A program made the translations under genes and the position numbers. The notes beneath the pieces are model-generated. The model made no database searches, was not told where the DNA came from, and worked only from the letters and a program-made list of their open reading frames with translations. Of a stretch of 64,000 nucleotides of DNA, positions 1 to 9,352 are shown piece by piece. Source of the DNA: Silene conica. Its lineage: Eukaryota > Streptophyta > Magnoliopsida > Caryophyllales > Caryophyllaceae. The DNA lies in NCBI GenBank assembly GCA_029255685.2, contig CM055313.2, forward strand, positions 24,033,079 through 24,097,078, written 5' to 3'. Positions within the stretch are counted from its first letter, which is position 1, and each line of letters opens with the position of its first letter.

Positions 1-1187
1 ACAGGATAAGTCAAGGGTCGAACCACAAGGAGACAAGGTTAATTATGTTTGCGAATTTTAAGTCCATTGCAAGTAACCAAAAAAGGGGGGTTGATTTAAG
101 GTTTGAACTAACAACTAAAAGAGCAAATAAACTAGAGAATTAAAATAAGATAAAAAGGAGACTAGGAACTTTGGTTCCCCATGGTGAAAACAAGTCAATG
201 AAAGGTAAAATAACCAAATAACACAATCCCAAGGAACAAAGAATAAAACTTTAGGTCAATATTCTACCCAATCCTTACGGTCTTAGGGTTCCTAGAAAAG
301 CACTAAACTTTCGTTCATGTGGCAATCCCAAAGTTGTTGTTAAACTAATCCTAATAATCTCTCAATATTAAGGATTAGTTCACCAACAACAATGGGGGAT
401 TGGTAATTCAATTATTAAACTATCAAAATCAAAACTTTACCATGGTTCCCCTAATTCCTAATCACAAGAATTAGCTATGCATACTTTTAATTATGAAATT
501 AACAATAACAAGAACTAAGAACATTAAAGGAATCAACATAATTAAAGATGACAATAAAGGGGAAAGCGTGTATTGAGAAACAACAATAAGATGAACAACA
601 AGATTAAATTAAAGGGAAAGATTAATTGTAGCAAACTTACAACTTAATTGGAATTAAGAACAAAAGATGAGAACTTGGAATAAAATCTCTTTCTAACTAT
701 GGAGTTTTGAATAACATGGAGTGCTTGACCTAACTTTCGTGCTTAGGTCTCCTTAAATAAGTTCTAATTACAAGATTAGGTAAGTAAAACACGAAATAAA
801 AGACGCGGACACAGCTTCTGGGTCGGTCGACCTCTTATCCGGGTCGGTCGACCGCTTCTGTTGGCACTGGGCTTTTCCGTATTCTAGGCTTAGGTCGGTC
901 GACCCCTTTGGTGGGTCGGTCGACCTTTTCCTGTGCGTATTAGCTTGAATTAGGCCCATAAACAACACATTGGATGTGCAACCGGATCCTTGCTCCGCAT
1001 TATTACCCAAAACAGCTTCCGGAGGACGATTAAAGTTCAGTTTTGTCCACTTCCGCGTATTTTTACATTTAAAACATAGAAATGCCAAAGTAAACCGTTT
1101 CGGGAGAAATAACAACTAAAAGTCACAAAAATATAAGAAAATACGTGCCAAAAGAATAAATAAAATGCATAAAATAGGCACGTATCA
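1..1187 (-). repeat. Athila 3' LTR (partial; about 59 bp missing at window edge)
   Basis: It aligns base for base with 14745-15931. On the minus strand it begins TGATACGTGCC at 1187. The missing part corresponds to 14686-14744 of the other LTR. It holds two pairs of the GGTCGGTCGACC motif (821 and 842; 893 and 914). A 115-codon open frame at 768-1115 is present in both LTRs, but I see no reason to call it a gene. Confidence 0.95.
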
Positions 1188-1206
1188 AACTTCCCAAACC
1201 AAACCT
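1188..1206 (-). other. Polypurine tract of the Athila element
   Basis: On the minus strand this is GGTTTGGTTTGGGAAGTT, directly before the 3' LTR. That is the place and composition expected for plus-strand DNA priming in Athila elements. Confidence 0.8.
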
Positions 1207-2911
1207 TGCTTGTCCTCAAGCAAGCACTAAGACTCAAAAGAAAGGAAAACTTCTAATGGAACGGATTTCACACTTTTTAGAACCAAACACAACACCATGC
1301 CTAACCAATTTAATGCAACCTTCAAATATAATCAAGCATAGTGTCAAGAGCAAAACGAATTGAACATGTTGGAAAAAAATGCTAAACTTTCAACCTTGCA
1401 AGACTCATTCTAATTGGACTCTCGCGGTACGCTCGAGACACTCATGAAAGCAAAAGGGTCAAATGTATATGTGAAAGATAAGAAGATAAATAAAAGTAGA
1501 GACTCTCACCTATCTGCGACCCGTAAGAACATGCCTGCAATCTAACATGAACAAAATCTCTACAACCGTACATATGCATTCCCACACTAGATAACCATGA
1601 CACATGCCGAGGCAATTTTGGGATTGTGAGGCTAAAGGTAAGAAGGGGTTAAAATGAGTTATGGGAAGAGGGGTTAAACTGAGCTAACATCCATCTATCC
1701 ATACTATAAGATTACTTCCATTACTTTTCAAAACATGCCAATGCTAAAAAATTGGGAGCAAAAATCACAACTTCTCCAATTTTCTCCTTCTTTTTCTTTC
1801 TTTCTTCTCTTTTTTTTTTCAGAAACGCAGCCTGCTCAATGGTCGTGGTCGACCGACCCAAAATTTAGGTCGACCGACCACCCTTGAAAACAGGCAGACT
1901 CGTTTTTTTTTCCACTTTTTTCTGATTTGATTCCTTATTTTTTTTTCATATCTTTTTCTTTTCTTTTTCTTCTTTCCACCGTTCTCACAAAATCATGATT
2001 TATCAATGATGCACAAACCAAAAGATGGCCAAAACAGTCTCAACACTACATTACTAGCTCGGCTAGGGTAGGCAATTTTTTTAGGATGTAGCAAATGGGA
2101 TAAAAGATTCAATTTGGCTATGTGAGGATTATGGGTAAAATGAGAAAAAGGGATCTCTACCACATGTGTCAACAAACCACGAACCCGAATGCATATAGGT
2201 ATTAAGTAGACAAAATTCATGCTTATGCACATTGATGTGACATGCCTTAAGAGGAGAAACTACTCACAAACCTACATGAAATCGGTCATGAATGTCACCG
2301 ATTTATTAAGCTCTAATCCTTAGAATATGTAGTAGCTTGCCAAGAAGAGAATCAAGTCTAATAATTTAGCATGAAATCAACAAAAACTCGTAGATAATGC
2401 AAAAGACTAGCTTGAAATTTTTTTGAAAAATGCAGGGCAAAGCAAATAAGTGATATGTGAGACATAAATCGTATTTGTCCGTTCCGACTCGACCTATAAG
2501 CTAAAAACATGTGACAGAAAAGAACGCGCGACAGGGGAGAAAAAAAAAGAAAAACACTTAAAGGAATGAAAAACAAAAGACACCTACACAATTGCAGACT
2601 CACAAAGGAGTATGCAAACACCCTCCCCAAACCAAAACGCACAATGCCCCCATTGTGCTCATCAGCATACAACCACAGCATAGGGACGGGGGTAGGCAGA
2701 AAAGAAACAAACAAAGAAAGGAAAAGGAAAAAGACTAGAAACTACAAAAAGAGTCTAAGGAGGAAGGAGGGAAAAACTGGAAATCTAAGGAAAAACTAGA
2801 AATCTAGAGGGAAAAACTGGAAATCTAAAGGGAAATAAAAGAAAAAACTACTTACAAGACGGAGGGACCTCCCCAAACCGAACCCCAAAGAGGGTAAGGT
2901 TAAGCACGTCC
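1207..2911 (-). other. Athila 3' non-coding spacer between env-like ORF and polypurine tract
   Basis: There is no convincing coding sequence over 1.7 kb. It contains long pyrimidine/purine-biased tracts (about 1790-1980 and 2530-2840) and one motif pair in the opposite orientation, GGTCGACCGACC at 1847 and 1868. Short open frames here have no recognisable domain. Long 3' spacers are normal for Athila. Confidence 0.7.
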
Positions 2912-3755
2912 CTAGCCCTCGGAGTCGAACTCCTCCTCGGAGCCCTCTCCTCCTGCCTCCTCCTCTTCCTCATCATCAGACCCTATGCCTGTTCCCGAGG
3001 CAGAGCCTGAAGCTTCACCGTGGTCACGACCGCCTGCGAGAGGTGTGTACCAGGAAGGGTGAGTCCAAGGGCCGGTGGGGAGCCTACCCTGAGTAACATA
3101 CTCCGAGTAGCCCGGATACTGGTAGAGACTGTCGTTCAACTGTTTTTGGTTGAACCGCCTGCAAAGGTCCGCCACCATGTGGGGAAGAGATCTGTCATCA
3201 ACAAAAGGAGGAATAGAAACATTAGGAGCAGCAGTAAAATCAGTTGGGTACCCCGTCCCATGTGCATCATAGTGGGCACCGGGAGCAGGGATCCTATGGC
3301 CTCTAAAGGTGCCTCCTCTAAGTGGGAGGCGGTAAGATGGGAGGAGTGGTCTAGGCCCCCCCTGAAAATTATCAAGGGGCAACATGGGGGGAGCCATAGT
3401 TATGGGGATGCGATCACTGAGGTAGGTGTCTACCTTCCAATAATCCTTTCTGTCCACCCAATGCACGGACTTGACATAAACCATGTCCATGAACCGGGAG
3501 AGAGTGTCAATCGCATCCTCATAACGAGGGAACTGAGGAACAAGAGAGCGGGCCAATCGAGTGACTAGCCCACCACAAACAATAGTAGTTAAGGAAGTTC
3601 CCTCGCCCACCGACATAAAGTGAGAGGCGACCAAATACGCAGTGTTATAAAACTGCTGACCCGTACGTCTGACATTAAGATAGCCAGACAAAATGGAGAG
3701 CTCAATGTTGTTAACATTTTGAGAGTCTTTACGGCCAAAAACAGTGTTGGCCAAA
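2912..3755 (-). pseudogene. Athila env-like 3' ORF, distal part
   Basis: This is the C-terminal part of the extra ORF found downstream of pol in Athila elements. It includes a GGLVTRLA-type segment, a proline/glycine-rich middle and a strongly acidic Glu/Asp-rich tail ending at 2912. It is separated from its proximal part (7713-8299) by the CACTA at 3756-7709, with the duplicated target aaa on both sides. The biochemical role of this ORF family is unsettled, and 'env-like' is a positional name. It is part of a fossil element. Confidence 0.75.
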
Positions 3756-3915
3756 CACTAGTAGAAAAACATCTATTTGCGGCTATCTATTTGAGGCGTT
3801 TTAGCCAAACAGCAGCAAATAACGTATGAGTCATTTGAGGCGTTTTGAAAAAAAACGCAGCAAATGAGTCATTTGAGGCGTTTTTCACAAAAACGCCGCA
3901 AATGATTATTATTTA
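3756..3915. repeat. Left subterminal repeat block of Pack-CACTA
   Basis: Alternating direct and inverted copies of a motif around 'ATTTGAGGCGTTTT' and 'AAAACGCCGCAAAT' can form hairpins. Subterminal arrays of this kind are known transposase-binding regions in CACTA elements. The match to the right block (7447-7690) supports one element. Confidence 0.85.
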
Positions 3916-4088
3916 AAAAAAAAAAAGAGAGAGAGAATTGAAAGGGATAACATTCACGCGTGTTTCACTGTACTTCATCCCTCCCAAATTAATAAAATAA
4001 AACAGTGAACAACCACGCAAATCTTACCAAACTCCGTCCCAAACTCCGTCGACAACCACACAAATCTGCCAACACCGCCTCACCGCCA

Positions 4089-4266
4089 ATGGAAATCGAC
4101 GGAACTCGCCACCTCACCATCTCCTCTATTCCAACAATGGCGGCAACAGCAGCCTGAAATCGAAGGCGACGACGACGATGCCGAGAGAGAAGAAGACATA
4201 GTAGAACACTTTCAACCTGACAACAACAATGGCCCTACGCATCATCCTTCTGCTCCTCCTGAAGAG
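4089..4266 (+). pseudogene. Unidentified exon-like fragment inside Pack-CACTA
   Basis: From about 4150 one frame reads an acidic stretch (PEIEGDDDDAEREED) followed by a Pro/His/Asn-rich stretch ending SAPPEE at 4266. A plausible splice donor (gtttac) comes next. The codon pattern and acidic composition look like a captured first exon, and an in-frame ATG in another frame lies at 4089. I do not recognise the parent gene. It could also be the CACTA's own leader. Confidence 0.35.
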
Positions 4267-4498
4267 GTTTACTTTCTCTTACTTAGTAGTTTATCCGAAT
4301 TATCCCTAATTTGAAAAGTTAGGGTTTCATTTCGCTGATTTAATCATTGTGTTGCTTCGCTGAAGTTCGTGTTGAAAATGTAGCTGTAACTTGTAATTCG
4401 TCTTGATTTTAGCTTGTGTTCGCAGTTTTAACTTGTGGTAGTTGCGTAAATGTTCGTAATTGTAGCTGTAGTTTAATCATGTTGAATCTTTGGATTCT

Positions 4499-4945
4499 TT
4501 TCATGTGACTGTCATTTGTTGAAATCATGATATTGAACTTGAAAGTGACAAAGCTTCGAATGTGATATGTACTCCCTTCTTTTGAGTGAAAGTTTATCAA
4601 TTAGTCGTCATGTGAACTTCATAGTGGAAATCATGATGTCGAACTTTTCTCGAAAGTGAAGAAGCATAGAATTTGCTCTGTAGTTAGTTAATCAATTAGA
4701 CTTCATAGTGGAAATCATGATATCTAACTTGAAAGTGAAAAGCTTCGAATTTGTCGTTCAATTAGTCTTCATGTGAACTTCGTGGAGGAAGTCATGAAAT
4801 CGAATTGAAAGTGACAAGCTTCAAATTTGCTTTGTGGTTAGTTTATCAATTAGTCTTCATGGGAACTTCATAGTGAAAACCATGATATTGAACTTGAAAG
4901 GGAAGAAGCTTTGAAGTTAGCTTTTCAATTAGACATTTAGACGTG
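4499..4945. repeat. Degenerate tandem repeat, about five units of 65-105 bp
   Basis: Units share the order 'tcatgtgaacttcatagtgg', 'aaatcatgat', 'gaacttgaaagtga', 'aagcttcgaatttg', 'tatcaattagtct'. It lies in an intron-like stretch between the unidentified exon and the ALDH10 fragment. Units vary in length, so it is an old minisatellite expansion inside the transposon. Confidence 0.75.
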
Positions 4946-5161
4946 ACGTAATAAGAACAACGACCGGATCACCCTATTGCTTCAAGGATTCCTGGTTCTC
5001 ACATATTTCAGGGTATAGGGTCTAACTTAGGCAACTTTACCCCATGTAGCGAGTCTTAAGAGCTGAGAGGTTGGTTTGATATGAATTAAGGTGAAAATTG
5101 TGTTGCATTGAATGATCTTTAGTCCGTTACCACTTTTATAAAAGAAAACGTAGCTAATTTA

Positions 5162-5735
5162 GACTGCTTTCGGCTGTTTTTGCACAACTGGTCAAATCTG
5201 CAGTGCAACCTCTAGATTGCTTGTGCATGTAAGTTCCATATGTCTAGGAGTCCTTCAACAATTCTTGATATCGATATTTGCGCAGTTACTCAGTTTCTGG
5301 TTTACGATTTATTGTCAGGAAAGCATTGCAACTGAATTTTTGGATACACTTATGAAATGGATAAAAAACATAAAAATTTCCGACCCATTTGAAGAAGGCT
5401 GCCAAATGGGACCTGTAATTAGCAAGGGACAGGTAAGTTGGCTATTTTACATTTCTTATTGCTTTTGAAGTCCACAAGGTATGAAACCATATAATGTTTC
5501 CCTTATATGTTACAGTATGAGAAAGTTATGAAGTTCATTTCAACAGCAAAGAGTGAGGGTGCGACTATATTGTACGGAGGTTCCCGTCCTGAGGTAAAAT
5601 TCATACCTCTGTTGTTCATTACTAAGTTACTCTTGCTGCCATATGACTTGATGGTTATGATTGCAGCACCTGACAAAAGGTTATTTTGTTGAACCAACCA
5701 TCATAAGTGACGTATCCACGTTGAATAATTTGGAA
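5162..5735 (+). pseudogene. ALDH10: Captured ALDH10 (betaine aldehyde dehydrogenase) exons 'in transit' within CACTA
   Basis: Four exon-like blocks with splice-site consensus can be read. About 5162-5228 contains [11 protein letters not shown] with the catalytic cysteine of the ALDH family. 5319-5431 contains [13 protein letters not shown]. 5515-5592 contains [20 protein letters not shown], and 5667 to about 5735 contains [14 protein letters not shown]. These match the central part of plant ALDH10 enzymes, which oxidise betaine aldehyde and other aminoaldehydes. Introns between them begin GT and end AG. The fragment lacks the cofactor-binding N-terminus and the C-terminus, so it cannot encode an enzyme. 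The match breaks off just before the polyol-transporter fragment. Identity is from remembered family motifs. Confidence 0.85.
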
Positions 5736-5740
5736 CAGGT

Positions 5741-5921
5741 GCCCAGGAAAATGGAAGTCATAACGTTAATGCTATTGAATCGAGTAACAAAAACAAGTAC
5801 ACGAGGATAAACTCCGAGCTTGCTGAGGATCATCAGGGCTTAGACCGCGCTAAAACAGTACGGAAATATGTCCTTGCTTGTGCTTTCTTTGCTTCTCTCA
5901 ACTCTGTTCTTCTTGGTTACG
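5741..5921 (+). pseudogene. Captured first exon of a polyol/monosaccharide transporter (PLT family)
   Basis: One frame reads a hydrophilic N-terminus followed by RKYVLACAFFASLNSVLLGY and then a splice donor (gtatgt) splitting the next codon. In PLT-type proton symporters this is the cytosolic N-terminus and start of the first membrane helix, where LLGYD continues in the next exon. Only this exon is present. It abuts the ALDH10 fragment with no intervening transposon sequence, and its frame differs from the ALDH10 exon 4 frame. Confidence 0.8.
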
Positions 5922-6764
5922 GTATGTTTTCTATTCTCATTTCATGTCTTCAACTTTGACTTTAAATATTGTGCTTCATATGAGCTGATTTATTAACATG
6001 TCTAGGACAATGACTTAAAAAAAGCAATAACAGATGGAAATACAATTTAAAAGACTCTTAATTATCCATGCAATGTCAAAACTTGTTCATTCATAAAGAT
6101 GGGACTATGATTGAATCGGGCATGGATGGAGAAAATCCAAAAATTGTAGTTAGAATGTCTAGAATAAACTAGAAAGTTCTTAAATTGTGTTTGATTGTGC
6201 AAAGTAAATGTTGAAATTGTGAAGGTTGTGCCAGCTTTTGGTTTTTAAGTTTTATGAATAATGATTGGTGGTGGCTTATTGTTATTACTATCCAATAGAC
6301 GTATTGTGAATAAATGAACACAAGCAACTCGCGCCTAATTCTAAACGACAGCAAGTTCAGTCGATTTCTTAGCGTTTCTAAATGACATACAATTAGCAAA
6401 CGACACGACAAACAACCCAGTATGCAATCGGTCAGCCATATCACAACTTCATAAGCTTTTAGCTTAAACAACTATACAGAAATCGGTCTGCCAGAGAAAC
6501 GACATTGTTTACATTCCAATTTTAAAGACTTAACCTTAAAGCGAAAACATGTGATTAGGTAAAAGATGTTGCCTCTAAGACTAAAGAACATAGTCTTACA
6601 AGTTTCGTTCCCAAATCAGTTACTTATACTTCAACACTCGTAAACTACTTACCTGCAAATATATATATATCCGTCTTCCAACAGGTTACCTTAAACCCGA
6701 CCTTTCCGAGTCAGTCATTTTCTTTGTCTGTCTAAGAAAAATCACGAAACTGAGGCCGTTTTCA
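5922..6764 (+). other. Intron-like filler between PLT and PLD fragments
   Basis: This stretch is AT-rich with no convincing exon. Its beginning is probably the captured PLT intron, since it starts with a GT donor. The rest has no recognisable origin. Confidence 0.5.
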
Positions 6765-7261
6765 GGATAGATGAACGACAACAGATTCTTCCATGGAACA
6801 TTGGAAGCCACTGTCTTCCACGCAACACCATTTGCGCCGTCCTTTCCCTTCACTGTAAGTAAACCAGACGAACATCCATTGTACAGTATAAAAAAATTCG
6901 GACTTTTTTAACAGTAATGTCAGCTGATTTTTCTGCAGTGTTTATCTGCAGGTACGAGGGCAGCGTATGTGACGATCAAGATAGGCAACCAGAAAGTGGG
7001 AAGGACTACATTTGAACGGAACCGAGTCTGGAACCAGACTTTTCAGATTCTATGTGCATACCCTATTGACTCAACCATAACAATCAGTATGAAAACTAAA
7101 TGTTCTGTTCTTGGGAAGATAGAATTTGAGGCGAGACAGCTTGTGAGTCAAGCAAGCTTGATAAATGGGTTCTTTCCGTTGTTGTCTGAAGACGGAAAAT
7201 TGAAGCCGAAACTAGGGCTGCAGTTCATTTTATGGTTTAATTTGAAACATGGGGTTAATTG
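6765..7261 (+). pseudogene. Captured 5' end of a phospholipase D (alpha4/epsilon-like) gene, C2 domain
   Basis: The first block (about 6765-6857) reads FHGTLEATVFHATPF, the opening strand of a plant PLD C2 domain. After an intron-like gap, 6959-7261 reads AAYVTIKIGNQKVGRTT, NRVWNQTFQILCAYP and INGFFPLL, covering the rest of the C2 domain. The pattern is closest in memory to PLD alpha4 (epsilon). C2 domains place PLD on phospholipid membranes. The catalytic HKD motifs are absent, so this is a non-catalytic fragment. It ends with a stop at 7259-7261 in transposon-derived sequence. Confidence 0.8.
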
Positions 7262-7446
7262 AAACATGGGCTGCAGTTCTTATAGTTGAGGCTAGTTTAA
7301 TTTGAAACATGGGGTTAATTGTTACAAAAATAATGTAAGATTCTCTTGTGGAAAAATATATTTGAGGGTTATTATATTTAAATAATTTTTTGAATCATTT
7401 CATTTATTTAAAAAAAAAAAAAAAAAAATTTTTTTTTTTTTTTTTT
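7262..7446. other. AT-rich tail with A18/T20-type homopolymer run
   Basis: A short duplicated phrase ('tttaatttgaaacatggggttaatt') occurs at about 7237 and 7297. An A run followed by a T run spans 7411-7447. No coding sequence is seen. Confidence 0.6.
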
Positions 7447-7700
7447 ATTACCTATTTGCGGCGTTTTTGCCAAAAAACGCCTCAAATAGAGAAGCTATTT
7501 GCGGCGTTTTTGCCAAAAAAACGCCTCAAATAGAGAAGCTATTTGCGGCGTTTTTTAGAAAAACGCCGCAAATAACTTCTCTATTTGAGGCGTTTTTTTG
7601 GAGCCGCAAATAGCTTTTTCTATTTGCGGCCCCCTTATTTGCTGCTACACCAAAAACGCCGCAAATGACCACTTTTTTGGAGCCGCAAATAGCTATTTTT
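7447..7700. repeat. Right subterminal repeat block of Pack-CACTA
   Basis: At least five copies of the unit 'gctatttgcggcgttttt' in both orientations mirror the left block, ending in the right TIR. Confidence 0.85.
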
Positions 7701-7712
7701 CTACTAGTGAAA

Positions 7713-8299
7713 AGACGCAAATAATAACAGGGGGCGGGTAGGTGAATGGTACTATTTTTCTTCTTCCTATCGCTGGAATCAGAAATACAGGACCACATGT
7801 CATTATATGACCCAGTGGGGTCACCCGTAAGACCCGTAGAAGATAAGCCTAGAAATTGAGCAAATTCATTCAAAGTTAAAGAAAATGTTTCATTAAAAAA
7901 ACGAAAAGAAATGCACTTGTTATCATAGCCGGGGTTATAAGCTTGAAAATCAAAGATAAAGGAAGAAAAGAACTCAAGAGTGAGAAGGGAAAAGGTAAAC
8001 TCATCCATAGTGACGAGTCCTGAGAAACCCGTCCCATTGAGCAAAGCTACCACATCATCATGACACCCTAAGGCTTGCAATGTCGGAACATAAAGGAACC
8101 GGGTGGCCACCACTAAGCAAAAGGTGGAAAGATGGAGGAAACAGGCTTTTTGAGCCGGAGTGTTGAAGATGATTTGCGGATAGTTTGGTAGACTATCCGT
8201 ATCTTGCACCGTCAATCCTCTCGACCTAGGAGCACGGCCTCGGGAGATGCTTGCTCCGGAAGTACGGGAGCGCTTTCCGCCTTGTCCACGGCTAGACAT
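7713..8299 (-). pseudogene. Athila env-like 3' ORF, proximal part
   Basis: It starts with an ATG at 8299 and a basic, Ser/Gly/Arg-rich N-terminus, then a segment containing LNEFAQFLGLSSTG, typical of the 3' ORF of Athila elements. The CACTA at 3756-7709 interrupts it. The open frame runs on into CACTA terminal repeats to 7526, but that tail is transposon sequence and not part of the original protein. Fossil. Confidence 0.75.
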
Positions 8300-9352
8300 T
8301 ATGAATCTGAAAAGTTATATAAAATATGAGTCTTGAGCAATATTGAAACATTCCTTTAGCAATAATAGGAATAAAACGCGAATCAGAAACTTTTGTAACA
8401 ATATTTGGGTCGGCCGACCTCATAGAGGGGTCGGTCGACCACTTTCGCGAAAAAAGTCAGAGTTCCTGTAACAAAACAGGTCGGCCGACCGCAATCCGAG
8501 GTCGGTCGACCAACTACCAGCAAAAATCAGAAATTCAGGAAAATCACAGTTTGGTCGGCCGACCTCCGTTTTGGGTGAGTCGACCGTGAACAGTGTCAGA
8601 ATCAAAAACGCGGGTCTGAAATCGTGCAGAAATTGGCATAGAAATTGAAGGGACGAATTATACTATCCCTAACAGCACAAAATCATACACAAATTACAGA
8701 TCTGAGACTATAAAACCGAAAGGAAGAAGAAAAATTAAAAGGAAACACAAAAACAAGCATGAAAACGAAATAAGGAGCCAAACTAAACTGAAAAATACAA
8801 ACTTAAACTACCTAGAACAGAATTAAGATGCTAGGAAACGAAAAAGAGAAAGAAAAAACTAAGAAAACCATACCTTGGATGGAGAAAACTGAAAGAAAGC
8901 AAGGAAAATGAGTGAAGGATGAAGAAGGTGGGTGGTTAGGGTTTTTAAGAGAGATAGAGGAGTTCAGAAAGTGTGAGCAATAATTGTGTTTTCAAAACAC
9001 AAAAAGACCAAGACTCTAACTCTAAAAAAAACCGGACAAAAAAAAAAATACCCGCGGTCGGTCGACCGAAAATCTGGGTCAGTCGACCTCCGTCCTGCAA
9101 ACCTGCTATGTCAGATTTTACTTAACGTGTCAGAAAGAATTTAAAGCTGTCAGAAGGTCGGTCGACCTAGTAATTGGGTCGGTCGACCTCTGCCCTGACG
9201 ATTTCTCTTATTTTCGTGCAGAAACTCAAAATCTCATCAAGGATTAAAATGGAAATAAAAGAAACGCAAAATTAAGCAAGAACACGGGTTGCCTCCCGTA
9301 TAGCGCTGGTTTAAGAGGTCCCGCACGACCTTTTTACCTATCAAGAAGCATC
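8300..9352 (-). other. Athila spacer between integrase and env-like ORF, rich in paired GGTCGGTCGACC motifs
   Basis: No gene is seen. Five motif pairs lie here, at 8408/8429, 8479/8500, 8553/8574, 9056/9077 and 9156/9177. Three of the first members are the fully palindromic variant GGTCGGCCGACC. The spacer probably carries the promoter or splice signals for the downstream ORF, but I cannot show that. Confidence 0.7.

Larger units (their letters stand above)
3756..7709 (+). mobile_element. Non-autonomous CACTA transposon carrying host gene fragments (Pack-CACTA)
   Basis: The termini are CACTAGTAGAAAAA at 3756 and its inverse TTTTTCTACTAGTG ending at 7709, flanked by the 3-bp duplication aaa (3753-3755, 7710-7712). 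Subterminal inverted repeats built on TTTGCGGCGTTTTT / AAAACGCCGCAAA fill both ends, as in plant CACTA elements. No transposase is visible. The interior instead carries exon-intron pieces of ALDH10, a polyol transporter and a PLD alpha4-like gene, all reading on the plus strand, plus one unidentified exon-like piece. It sits in the Athila env-like ORF and so is younger than that insertion. Mobilisation would need a transposase supplied elsewhere. Confidence 0.93.

Noticed and set aside
768-1115. A 115-codon open frame present in both Athila LTRs (also 15512-15859)
   Set aside because: It lies wholly in the LTR, its repeated STDP residues simply translate the motif pairs, and both copies agree because the LTRs are young duplicates.
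5217-7261. Open frames that suggest ALDH, transporter or PLD genes
   Set aside because: Each is only a fragment between CACTA ends and lacks most of its protein, so none is a working host gene.
7526-7712. C-terminal extension of the env-like frame with repeated 'ICGVF'/'AAN' residues
   Set aside because: It is translation of CACTA subterminal repeats, not retroelement or host protein.
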